From assembly GCA_963849635.1 (NCBI GenBank), contig CAWKIA010000037.1, positions 62,001 to 126,000 on the forward strand: 64,000 bases of DNA, given 5' to 3'. Source of the DNA: CAVRUD01 sp963849635 (GTDB lineage Bacteria; Chloroflexota; Chloroflexia; Thermomicrobiales; UBA6265). Position numbers and translations under genes: made by a program. This document shows positions 36,360-44,190 of this stretch, piece by piece; positions within the stretch are counted from its first letter, which is position 1, and each line of letters opens with the position of its first letter. Below the pieces are notes generated by a model that was not told where the DNA came from, searched no databases, and saw only the letters and a list, made by a program, of their open reading frames with translations.

Positions 36360-37685
36360 TTAGCTCAGGACGCCCTTCTCGCGGAGGGCTTCGATGATCG
36401 GCTCGCCGGCCTCTTCGAGTTCGGCCTTGACGTCGGCGAAGGCGCTTGCTGCCTCCTCGTTGTTGATCGTGATCGCCTCCAGGCCGGAGCCGATGATCTG
36501 GTCGCCGCCGGGGATGAAGACGCGGGCCGCATCCTGGGCCTTCGTCTTCGGCAGTTGATCGACCGCGACCTTGGAGTTGGGGTTCTCGGCGAAGAAGGCC
36601 TGCATCTCCTCGCTCGCGGCGGCCGACTTACGCACAGGCATGTAACCCGTGTTCTGCGACCACCAGGTGGTGCCCTCGGTCGAGGTCACGTACTCGATGA
36701 ACTTGAACGCCGCCTCCTGCTTCTCCGGCGCGGAGCCAGCCATGATCCCGAGGCCGGCGCCACCAGTGCAGCAGCCAAAGCCCGTCTCTTCGAGGAGGAA
36801 GGCCGTCCGCCACTCGAACTTGTCGGCGATGTTGGTCTTGAGGCCGGCCAGGCCGCCGGTGGAAGCCATCATCGAGGCGGTCAGTTCGTTGGTGAAGTCG
36901 AGGTTGACATCGTCCGGCGTGCTGGCCCAGCCGTCGGCAACCGAGGCCCGGTAGAACTCTCCAGCGGCCACGGTCTCGGGAGAGTCGATCGTGATCTCGA
37001 ACTCCGGCGTGCTGTAGGAGCCGCCAAAGGCCCAAGTGACGCCCTGGAAGAGCCAGGCGATGTAGGAGGCGCCGCTCGGGTGGGCAAAGGCCTTACGGTC
37101 GCCGTCAACCAGCGATGGTGCAATCTCGGCGAACTCCGACCAGGTCTTCGGCAGCGCCGTGATGCCGGCGGCATCGAACATCGTCTTGTTGTAGTAGAAG
37201 AGCGGGGTAGAGCGGGCGAACGGCATCCACCAGTAGGTTTCGTCGCGGAAGCCCTCGTTGATGAGCGAGTCCTGGAAATCAGTGACATCGACGCTGTTGG
37301 CGGTGATGAAGTCGTTGAGCGGGGCGAGGGTGTTGTTCAGGTAGTGCTTGAACCACCAGACGTCCGAGAGCAGAACGATGTCCGGCGCCTGGTTGGCCGC
37401 GAGGGCCGCCGTCAGCTTCTGGTCGAGGCTCTCGTAATCGAGCTGGCTTTCGTAGTTGAGGACGACATCGGTCTGCGAATCATTGAACATCTGGACGATT
37501 TCGGCCTCGGCCTCGCCCAGAGCATCGGCAAAGGCGCCCCAGTAGAGAACTTCGATCGGTCCGGACTGCTTCAGAACCGCGGGGGCAGCAAACGCTTTCG
37601 AGCGCTTGCTACCGACGGCGACGGCTCCAGCCGCGGCGGCTCCGGTAGCTCCCTTCAGAACTGACCTGCGAGAGATCTGCGACAT
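36360..37685 (-). CDS. Tat-exported sugar ABC transporter substrate-binding protein
   Basis: 441 residues from ATG 37685. Signal SQISRRSVLKGATGAAAAG is a clear twin-arginine type. The mature domain belongs to the extracellular solute-binding family 1 (UgpB/MalE-like): VLYWGAFADALGEAEAEIVQMF, APDIVLLSDVWWFKHYL, ARSTPLFYYNKTMFDAAGI, GCCTGGAGLGIMAGSAPEKQEAAFKFIEY. It binds a sugar, sugar alcohol or glycerol-phosphate for the two permeases encoded just upstream. It is the last gene of the operon. No ATPase gene is included, so a shared MsmK/UgpC-like subunit is implied. Confidence 0.92.
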   Translation of the reverse strand: MSQISRRSVLKGATGAAAAGAVAVGSKRSKAFAAPAVLKQSGPIEVLYWGAFADALGEAEAEIVQMFNDSQTDVVLNYESQLDYESLDQKLTAALAANQAPDIVLLSDVWWFKHYLNNTLAPLNDFITANSVDVTDFQDSLINEGFRDETYWWMPFARSTPLFYYNKTMFDAAGITALPKTWSEFAEIAPSLVDGDRKAFAHPSGASYIAWLFQGVTWAFGGSYSTPEFEITIDSPETVAAGEFYRASVADGWASTPDDVNLDFTNELTASMMASTGGLAGLKTNIADKFEWRTAFLLEETGFGCCTGGAGLGIMAGSAPEKQEAAFKFIEYVTSTEGTTWWSQNTGYMPVRKSAAASEEMQAFFAENPNSKVAVDQLPKTKAQDAARVFIPGGDQIIGSGLEAITINNEEAASAFADVKAELEEAGEPIIEALREKGVLS

Positions 37686-37756
37686 AGTTGTCTCCTCCTC
37701 AGAACGATACGGCGGGCCCCGTAGCCCGCTGCGCTTGGCGCCGTGGTGGTGCGGAT

Positions 37757-38716
37757 CTACCCCTTGGTCGCGCCGGCCGTGATGCCTTCGATGATGTAGC
37801 GCTGGGCCCAGAGATAGATGACGAGCAGAGGGGCGATGACGTAGATCACGGCCGCCATCACCACGCCCCAGTTGGTGTTGCCCTCGTTGTTGAAGAACGC
37901 CGAAATTCCGACCGTCAATGGCCGCATCCGCTCTTCGTTGGTCACGATCAGCGGCCAGAGGTAGTCGTTCCATTTGGCGACCAGCGATATCAGGGCGAAC
38001 GTCACCAGAACCGGACGAGCCATCGGCAGGACGATGTCCCACAACATCCTCAGGTGGCCGCAGCCGTCGATGCGCGCTGCCTCCATCACCTCTCGCGGCA
38101 GTCCTAGGAAACTCTGGCGGAGCAGGAAGGTGCCGTAGGCTACAGACGCGCCCGGGATGATGATGCCCCAGTACGTATTGACACCATTGATCCCGAGGTA
38201 CTCGTCCGCGTACTTCCCAATGATCAAGTAGTTCGGGAGAATCGTGATCTGAGTCGGAACCATGAGGGCGGCGAGCACGATAACGAAGACCAGTGTCTTG
38301 TAGCGGAAACGCAGGAATGCCAGAGCGTACGCCGTCAGCGTCGCGTTGATGATCTCAAGCGTCATCCCGCCGATCGTGATGATGATGGAGTTCAGGTACC
38401 AGCGATCGAACGGCGCCTTGTTCCAAGCCTCACGGAAGTTGACAAAGGAGTCCCGAATATCGTCGACGCTGGTCCAGCGGAGCATCTCCGGCCACCAAAC
38501 CGGCGGGAACGTGTAAACCTCTGGGTTGGTCTTGAAGGCTGCCGTTACCATCCAGAAGATCGGGGCTCCAATGAGGACACAGACGAGGATGACCGCGGCG
38601 TAGGTCAGGACGCTGCCGATCGTGCGCTGGGCGCGTAGCCGCAGGAGATAATTCTGATCTGGCTCGATCGCGTCGAGCGTCTTGCGGCCGGTTGCCGAAA
38701 GCGGAGGACTAGCCAT
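37757..38716 (-). CDS. Sugar ABC transporter permease (UgpE/MalG type)
   Basis: 319 residues with six membrane segments. The first is at about residues 36-56 (VLTYAAVILVCVLIGAPIFWM); the EAA loop is REVMEAARIDGCGHLRMLWDIVLPMARPVLVT. PTQITILPNYLI and AKWNDYLWPLIVT are usual for CUT1 permeases. Its start overlaps the end of the preceding permease gene by eight bases; the binding-protein gene follows after 71 bases. Confidence 0.93.
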   Translation of the reverse strand: MASPPLSATGRKTLDAIEPDQNYLLRLRAQRTIGSVLTYAAVILVCVLIGAPIFWMVTAAFKTNPEVYTFPPVWWPEMLRWTSVDDIRDSFVNFREAWNKAPFDRWYLNSIIITIGGMTLEIINATLTAYALAFLRFRYKTLVFVIVLAALMVPTQITILPNYLIIGKYADEYLGINGVNTYWGIIIPGASVAYGTFLLRQSFLGLPREVMEAARIDGCGHLRMLWDIVLPMARPVLVTFALISLVAKWNDYLWPLIVTNEERMRPLTVGISAFFNNEGNTNWGVVMAAVIYVIAPLLVIYLWAQRYIIEGITAGATKG

Positions 38717-39668
38717 AGTGCACCTTCCGCTCCGCGTAGCGCATCTGAATCAGCGTGATCCCAAGCATGATGACGAACAGCACGACCGAGGCAGCGGCGG
38801 CGTCGCCAACGTTCGACTTGACGAACGCTTCTTCGTAGATGAAGTAGATCAGCGTGTTGGTCCCATCGACCGGACCACCCTGAGTCATCACCGAGATGAT
38901 GTCGAACGACTGGAAGGTATTCAGGATCGAGGTCACCAGCAGGAAGAAGAGGATCGGGGAGAGCATTGGGATCGTGACATTCCAAAACCGGTTCAACGAC
39001 CCAGCGCCGTCGACCTTCGCCGCCTCGTAAAGATCCTTGGGGATCGACTGCAGGCCGGCCAGGAAGATTACGGTCGCAAAGCCCAGGTTCTTCCAGATGT
39101 AGACGATGATCACCGCGACCATGGCCATCTGAGGATCGCGGAGCCAGCGATCGGGCGTCGGGAGATGGAGCCACTCCAGAACCAGATTCATCAGTCCATA
39201 GCGCGGGTCAAAGATGTAGACCCAGACCACGCCGATGGCGGCGCCGCTCAGGAGCGTCGGCGCGAAGACGAGCGCTCGGGCGCCATCCCGACCACGGAGT
39301 GGTTGGTTGAGGAGCAGCGCGATCAACAACCCGAGGACCAACGATCCTCCAACCGCGCCCGCCGCGAAGACGAACGTGTTCTTGAGCACCTGTCGGAAGG
39401 TATCGTCGGTAAAGAGATCCTGATAGTTATCCAGCCCCTTCCAGGTCTTGGTCGGGGCAAGCATGTCCCAGCGGACCAGGCTGAGATAGCCGCTATAGAT
39501 CAGCGGCCAGAAGGTGAAGAGGCCGAAAAGGATCATGTTCGGGGCAACGAATAACAGGAAGAGGGCGGACTCCGATCGCCGGACCCTGCCGATCATGCCG
39601 GCCCGCTCTACTGTTGGTCGCATGACTTCGGTAGCCGATGATGTGGAAATCGGCGTCGATTCGAGCAT
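38709..39668 (-). CDS. Sugar ABC transporter permease (UgpA/MalF type)
   Basis: 319 residues, six membrane segments after a 30-residue cytoplasmic N-terminus. LFLLFVAPNMILFGLFTFWPLIYSG is the first segment, and KDLYEAAKVDGAGSLNRFWNVTIPMLSPILFF the EAA loop. SFDIISVMTQGGPVDGTNTLIYFIYEEAF is typical of CUT1 permeases. First gene of the minus-strand operon; a candidate LacI-type operator lies about 80 bases upstream. Confidence 0.93.
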   Translation of the reverse strand: MLESTPISTSSATEVMRPTVERAGMIGRVRRSESALFLLFVAPNMILFGLFTFWPLIYSGYLSLVRWDMLAPTKTWKGLDNYQDLFTDDTFRQVLKNTFVFAAGAVGGSLVLGLLIALLLNQPLRGRDGARALVFAPTLLSGAAIGVVWVYIFDPRYGLMNLVLEWLHLPTPDRWLRDPQMAMVAVIIVYIWKNLGFATVIFLAGLQSIPKDLYEAAKVDGAGSLNRFWNVTIPMLSPILFFLLVTSILNTFQSFDIISVMTQGGPVDGTNTLIYFIYEEAFVKSNVGDAAAASVVLFVIMLGITLIQMRYAERKVHYG

Positions 39669-39745
39669 CTATCCCCTCATCGGCCGCAGGAACTACCTCC
39701 GTGCGGCGTCGCTCGGCTGTACTATCTTCCCCTGTCGGCCCGGGG

Positions 39746-39761
39746 AACCGGTGAACCGGTT
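39746..39761. promoter_or_regulatory. Candidate LacI-type operator upstream of the sugar ABC operon
   Basis: AACCGGTGAACCGGTT: the AACCGGT unit occurs twice, eight bases apart, and the second copy forms the palindrome AACCGGTT with the central CG step favoured by LacI-family repressors. GTTAAC follows at 39762-39767. It lies in the divergent gap between the sugar permease gene and tsaB. No LacI gene is in the window. Confidence 0.4.
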
Positions 39762-39878
39762 GTTAACGACCCGAGGTTTGGTTGCGGTTAGATTGTTAAA
39801 GCGTACCACTCCGGTGCATTCCAACCAACAACACCACCTCGATCGGTTTTAGCTGATCAACACCGAAGGATCTCCTAA

Positions 39879-40577
39879 GTGACCAATTCGCCACCGTCGC
39901 CTCAATCCCCAACGCAGCGGTGGCTACTGGCGATCGATAGCTCGACCGATCGGGCGGGCGTGGCGCTCTTTGACGGGCATCGACTCGCGGAACTCACCTG
40001 GATCGCGGGACGCACGCAGACGACCTCACTCCTGAGCGAGGTCGACCACCTTCTGGGCCTGCAGGGCGTAGCCTTAAGCGACATCGCCGCCATCGCGGTG
40101 GCCACCGGCCCCGGCGCCTTTAGCGGTCTCCGGGTCGGTTTCGGGATCGCCAAGGGACTGAGCCTTGCCCGCGGGATGCCACTCATTGGGGTTCCAACCC
40201 TTGACGCGGCGGCGCACCCATGGGCTGGCCAGCAACTTCCGGTCGTCGCAGTTGTCCAGGCGGGAAGGGGCCGGCTCGTCTGGGCTGAGTATGGTCATCG
40301 CGATGGTGCGTGGCGCCAAACGGCTTCCCCCCTGAACGGCACGCCCGCCGAGCTTCTTGCCCGTTGCACGGAGTTCGGCACGAGCGCGACGGTGACGGGT
40401 GAACTTGGTGATGCCCTGATATCGGGCCTGGAAAAGATTCCTGGCATTGCGATTCCTGGCAGTTCGCTCCGGCTACGCCGGCCAGGGAGCGTGGCCGAGT
40501 TGGCCTGGGAAAGGTTCGCGCGAGGGGAGTCCGATGACCCTGCCTCCCTGGCGCCGGCCTACCTGCACGGGCGGTAG
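39879..40577 (+). CDS. tsaB: tRNA t6A biosynthesis protein TsaB
   Basis: 232 residues from GTG 39879. TsaB is an actin-like-fold partner of TsaD needed for t6A37. It shows LLAIDSSTDRAGVALFDG, QTTSLLSEVDHLL, AIAVATGPGAFSGLRVGFGIAKGLSLARGMPLIGV and a diverged C-terminal half (SVAELAWERFARGE, DPASLAPAYLHGR) as in the family. It begins the run tsaB, rimI-like, tsaD, and is divergent from the sugar ABC operon. Confidence 0.95.
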   Translation: MTNSPPSPQSPTQRWLLAIDSSTDRAGVALFDGHRLAELTWIAGRTQTTSLLSEVDHLLGLQGVALSDIAAIAVATGPGAFSGLRVGFGIAKGLSLARGMPLIGVPTLDAAAHPWAGQQLPVVAVVQAGRGRLVWAEYGHRDGAWRQTASPLNGTPAELLARCTEFGTSATVTGELGDALISGLEKIPGIAIPGSSLRLRRPGSVAELAWERFARGESDDPASLAPAYLHGR

Positions 40578-40704
40578 CGATTCGAGGTTGTTTCAGCGGC
40601 GTGAGAGTGCTAACGTCCTCACAATATCAGGCAGCAACGTTCCTGCGTGACTCCCTCAGAAAATCCGGTCGAGAGCGACGAATGACCCTCCCGCCGCGCG
40701 GAAA

Positions 40705-41400
40705 GTGACCACGGTGTACCGAATCGAACGAATGACACAGGATGATGTGCCGGAGGTGAGCCGCTTGGAACGGCGCTGCTTCACCAACCCCTGGCCGCTC
40801 TCCGCCTACCGGCGGGAACTGCGTCTGCCCGAACAGAACGCCTATATCGTGCTGCGCCATGTCCCTGACGCCGGAAATGGCAATGGCCACGGCAATGGCG
40901 CCGAGCCGCACGGCCGCGGCCTCAGCCGCCTGCCCCTGCTCTCCTTCGCCCGCCGCGCCGATCCGGCCGGGCCCAGAGTTGTTGGCTTTGCCGGCATGTG
41001 GCACATGTTCGACGAGGCCCACATCACGACCATCGGCGTCGAGCCGGAACAGCGGGGCCGCGGTCTCGGGGAATTGCTCTTCGTGGCCCTGGTCGACGAA
41101 GCCATCCGGCGCGGAGCCGCCTGGCTCACACTCGAGGTCCGCGTCTCCAACGACTCCGCCCAGGCGCTCTACCATAAATATGGCTTTACCGTGCATGGCA
41201 CCCGAAAACGCTATTACAGCGACAACAACGAAGACGCCTACGTGATGTGGTCGCCGTCCTTGCACGACCAGGAGTATCTCGCCCTCCTCGACGACCTCCG
41301 CGGACTGATTCTGACCCGCTACCCGCACGCCGGACTGCCCCGGACAATGCCGTCGATTGGCGACCGGACGGCGATCGAAGGGCACGGCGCGGCCTCGTGA
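40705..41400 (+). CDS. rimI: RimI-like N-acetyltransferase
   Basis: 231 residues. GNAT fold with VYRIERMTQDDVPEVSRLERRCFTNPW at the start, the acetyl-CoA loop VEPEQRGRGLGELL and the NDSAQALYHKYGFTVHGTRKRYY motif of RimI, which acetylates ribosomal protein S18 or other N-termini. A low-complexity insertion GNGNGHGNG and a 25-residue loop sit between strands 2 and 4, and a 30-residue C-terminal tail is extra. Start GTG 40705 or GTG 40714. Its TGA overlaps the tsaD GTG. The tsaB-rimI-tsaD order is common in bacteria. Confidence 0.9.
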   Translation: MTTVYRIERMTQDDVPEVSRLERRCFTNPWPLSAYRRELRLPEQNAYIVLRHVPDAGNGNGHGNGAEPHGRGLSRLPLLSFARRADPAGPRVVGFAGMWHMFDEAHITTIGVEPEQRGRGLGELLFVALVDEAIRRGAAWLTLEVRVSNDSAQALYHKYGFTVHGTRKRYYSDNNEDAYVMWSPSLHDQEYLALLDDLRGLILTRYPHAGLPRTMPSIGDRTAIEGHGAAS

Positions 41401-42524
41401 ACGTCCTGGGCATCGAAACCTCCTGCGACGAGACGGCGGCGGCGATCGTCACTGGCGGGCGCCGGGTGCGCTCCAATGTCATCGCCTCCCAGATCGCCCT
41501 GCACCGCGCCCACGGCGGTGTCGTGCCGGAGCTTGCCGCCCGGGCCCACGTCACCGCGATCGTGCCGGTCGTCGAAGCTGCTATAGCCGAGGCGGGCATT
41601 ACCCGGGACGAGATTGATGCAGTCGCCGTGACGGTCGGTCCCGGGCTGGCCGGTGCCCTGCTGGTCGGGGTCAACGTCGCCAAAGCATTTGCCTATGGTC
41701 TGGACCGGCCGCTCATCCCAATCAACCACCTGGAAGCGCACGTCTACGCTAACTGGCTGACGCTGCCGGACCCGAACGATCCCGACCATGCGCTCTCACC
41801 GGCCCCGCGCTTTCCGCTTCTCTGTTTGCTCGTCTCCGGTGGCCACAGCGAGCTGATCTTGATGTCCAACCATGGCCGCTACCAACACCTCGGCCGGACA
41901 CTGGACGACGCCGCTGGGGAGGCCTTCGACAAGGGCGCCCGCCTGCTTGGCCTGGGATTCCCCGGTGGCCCCGCCATCCAGAAGGCGGCCTCGGGCGGTG
42001 ATCCCTCCAGGTTTGAGTTGCCACGCGCCTGGTTAGGCGACTCGGACGATTTTTCGTTCTCCGGGCTGAAGACAGCCTTGCTCCGGCTCACCGAGCCCTA
42101 CCGGCGGACATCGTCGGCCGCGCCGGAGTTCAGTCCAGACGGTCCATTCCCGTTGCACCGGCCTGTTGAGTTGTCGGCGGATGCCCCGGTGGCCGATCTG
42201 GCCGCCGGCTTCCAGGAAGCTGTCGTCGACGTGCTCGCCGTCAAGACCGCGCGTGCGGCGCTGGCGCACGACGTCAAGACCGTCCTCCTGGCCGGCGGAG
42301 TCGCGGCGAATGCATCCTTGCGCGACCGGCTCGTGATCGAGGTCGCAAAATTGTGTGGACCAGATGTCCCGGTCCGCTTTCCACCCCTGGCCCTGTGCAC
42401 CGACAACGCCGCCATGGTCGCCGGGACAGCGCACTTCGCCTTGCTCGCCGGGCATCAGGCTGGTTGGGAGACCGATGTCTATCCGCGACTCGGCTTGGGA
42501 GAACGCGCGGTCGCGATCGGCTAG
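41397..42524 (+). CDS. tsaD: tRNA N6-adenosine threonylcarbamoyltransferase TsaD
   Basis: 375 residues from GTG 41397, overlapping the rimI stop (GTGA). TsaD transfers threonylcarbamoyl to A37 of ANN-decoding tRNAs. Hallmarks: VLGIETSCDETAAAIV, SQIALHRAHGGVVPELAARAH, GPGLAGALLVG, the metal site NHLEAHVYAN, LLVSGGHSEL, DDAAGEAFDKGARLLGLGFPGG and GGVAANASLRDRL. All metal-binding positions seen. A 40-residue stretch with DPNDPDHALSP is slightly longer than usual. Confidence 0.97.
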   Translation: MNVLGIETSCDETAAAIVTGGRRVRSNVIASQIALHRAHGGVVPELAARAHVTAIVPVVEAAIAEAGITRDEIDAVAVTVGPGLAGALLVGVNVAKAFAYGLDRPLIPINHLEAHVYANWLTLPDPNDPDHALSPAPRFPLLCLLVSGGHSELILMSNHGRYQHLGRTLDDAAGEAFDKGARLLGLGFPGGPAIQKAASGGDPSRFELPRAWLGDSDDFSFSGLKTALLRLTEPYRRTSSAAPEFSPDGPFPLHRPVELSADAPVADLAAGFQEAVVDVLAVKTARAALAHDVKTVLLAGGVAANASLRDRLVIEVAKLCGPDVPVRFPPLALCTDNAAMVAGTAHFALLAGHQAGWETDVYPRLGLGERAVAIG

Positions 42525-42615
42525 GATGCGCGGGGCAACGGCGCCATCCGTCGACTCGTTGACCGACTGGACCGCCCCGGTCCGCCCGGTCTGCCACGAA
42601 AAGAGCACAACCAGC

Positions 42616-43479
42616 ATGCCCTCTCAGGTTCCAGACGGCGCCCGTGAACTCGCGATCGAAACCGCGCGCGACGCGGGCGCCCTCCTGCGTGAGCGGTTGA
42701 CCCAACCCCGAAATGTCCAGTTCAAAGGGACCGTCGACCTGGTCACCGATGCTGACCAGGCATCCGAAGCGTTGATCGCCCAGCGCATCCGGGACGCTTT
42801 TCCTGGGCACCGCCTGATCGGCGAGGAGGGGGCTAGAGGCGCGGGTCCCGGCCCCGACACGCCGGAAGGCTCCGTTGGGACGGATGACCCATCTCGGTTT
42901 GGCTGGGTTGTTGACCCGCTCGACGGCACCACGAACTATGCCCACGGTTACCCCCATTTCGCCGTCTCGATCGGGCTGGAGTGTGAAGGAGCGGTCATCC
43001 TCGGTGTCGTCTACGATCCGATGCGCGACGAGCTCTTCGTCGCCGAACGGGGAGGCGGCGCAACTCTGAACGGCGCACTTATCGCCGTCAGTAGTCAGGA
43101 CGAGCTCCTGCGCTCATTGCTGGCCACCGGGTTCCCCTACGATCTCACACAGCGCCAGGAGAGCGACGACATCTGGCTGGCACTCAACCGCGCCTGCCAG
43201 GGCGTCCGCCGCGACGGCTCGGCCGCGCTCAACCTGTGTTATGTCGCCTGTGGGCGGGTGGACGCCTTCTGGGAGCGACCATTGCAGCCCTGGGACATGG
43301 CCGCGGGCGCGATCATCATCGAAGAAGCCGGGGGCGTCGTTACCAACTATCGTGGCGGGAACTGGGATCCCTATCAGCGGGAGGTCGTCGCCAGCAACGG
43401 ATCCCTGCACGCGACGATGCTGGGCGCAATCGAGGACCACGCCTCACCCCACCCAGCCACACCGTTTCTCCGCGACTAG
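42616..43479 (+). CDS. suhB: Inositol monophosphatase family protein
   Basis: About 287 residues from ATG 42616. Mg2+-dependent phosphatase with VDLVTDADQASEALI, LIGEEGARG, the metal motif WVVDPLDGTTNYAHGYPHFAVSIGL and the C-terminal WDMAAGAIIIEEAGGVVTNY. It probably hydrolyses inositol phosphate or a related sugar phosphate. The nearest ribosome site is weak. It follows tsaD after 91 bases and may share its transcript. The symbol is used in the general family sense. Confidence 0.9.
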   Translation: MPSQVPDGARELAIETARDAGALLRERLTQPRNVQFKGTVDLVTDADQASEALIAQRIRDAFPGHRLIGEEGARGAGPGPDTPEGSVGTDDPSRFGWVVDPLDGTTNYAHGYPHFAVSIGLECEGAVILGVVYDPMRDELFVAERGGGATLNGALIAVSSQDELLRSLLATGFPYDLTQRQESDDIWLALNRACQGVRRDGSAALNLCYVACGRVDAFWERPLQPWDMAAGAIIIEEAGGVVTNYRGGNWDPYQREVVASNGSLHATMLGAIEDHASPHPATPFLRD

Positions 43480-43520
43480 CGTAAGAGCAGACGCGATCCT
43501 TACCACCTCTCCAGGGCCGA

Positions 43521-43558
43521 AACGAGCATTTGTGCCGTGAGCACAGGCATAGCTCGTT
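43521..43558 (+). terminator. Imperfect hairpin after the inositol monophosphatase gene
   Basis: AACGAGC (43521-43527) pairs with GCTCGTT (43552-43558), and inside it TGTGC (43531-43535) pairs with GCACA (43541-43545). No T run follows. It may be a processing or weak termination site before the next promoter. Confidence 0.4.
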
Positions 43559-43578
43559 CCATAAGCTGCCCAAAAACC

Positions 43579-43606
43579 TTGATGGAAGGCGCGGCTCTGC
43601 TAGACT
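43579..43606 (+). promoter_or_regulatory. Candidate promoter of the c-di-AMP receptor gene
   Basis: TTGATG (43579-43584), 16-base spacer, TAGACT (43601-43606), about 100 bases before the ATG of the PII-like gene. Moderate match to the sigma-70 consensus. Confidence 0.45.
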
Positions 43607-43707
43607 CCGTGTGCTCTGCCACAGTTCCGTCGTCGCTTCCATGTTGGAGGCGCTACGGGACGCGCCAATGAGGGCGCATTGCCGGCAGGAGGCGGACGGA
43701 GGGCAAG

Positions 43708-44040
43708 ATGAAGCTCATCATCGCCATCGTCCAGGACGAGGATACCGATGCCTTGACCCAGGCATTGGTTAGCGCCGGTCATCGTTTCACTAAGATCTCT
43801 ACCACCGGATCGTTCCTGCGCACGGGCAACACCAGCCTCATGATCGGCGTCGACGACGCCCAGGTCCCGAACGTGCTCGGCGTGCTGCGCCGCACATGCC
43901 GCCGCCGAACTCAGATCGCAGTGCCCTATTCGCCCGCGCTCGAACCCGGTCTCCTCTATATGCCCGAGAACTTCGAGGTCGAAGTTGGCGGCGCTGTCGT
44001 CTTCGTGGCCAACGTCTCCCGCTTCGAGCGGCTCAACTAG
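43708..44040 (+). CDS. darA: Cyclic di-AMP-binding PII-like protein (PstA/DarA family)
   Basis: 110 residues from ATG 43708 with GGAGGGC upstream. The start MKLIIAIVQDEDTDALTQALV and the loop KISTTGSFLRTGNTSLMIGVDDAQV match the PstA/DarA (YaaQ) family, trimeric PII-fold proteins that bind c-di-AMP. The C-terminal beta segment GGAVVFVANVSRFERL is typical. It implies that the organism makes c-di-AMP; no diadenylate cyclase gene is in the window. A terminator follows, so it is likely a single-gene unit. Confidence 0.93.
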   Translation: MKLIIAIVQDEDTDALTQALVSAGHRFTKISTTGSFLRTGNTSLMIGVDDAQVPNVLGVLRRTCRRRTQIAVPYSPALEPGLLYMPENFEVEVGGAVVFVANVSRFERLN

Positions 44041-44063
44041 ACACAGCAACCACCAGAACGCCG

Positions 44064-44099
44064 CGACCCGGCTCAACATGGGCCGGGACGTGTATTTTT
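44064..44099 (+). terminator. Rho-independent terminator of darA
   Basis: CCCGGC (44067-44072) pairs with GCCGGG (44082-44087), extended by CG pairs outside a mismatch, and TGTATTTTTG follows at 44091-44100. It lies 24 bases after the darA stop. Confidence 0.7.
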
Positions 44100-44190
44100 G
44101 TCTCCAATCGTCCTGAACGCCATGGCTGACGCGATTTTCCCTCCGCCTGATCATTAGTTGCGGCCCAGATATCGGGCCTCCGGTTCGGAC

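Noticed and set aside
36252..37664. A 470-residue open frame antisense to the sugar-binding protein
   Set aside because: The minus strand encodes a well-supported Tat-exported binding protein; the opposite frame has no family features.
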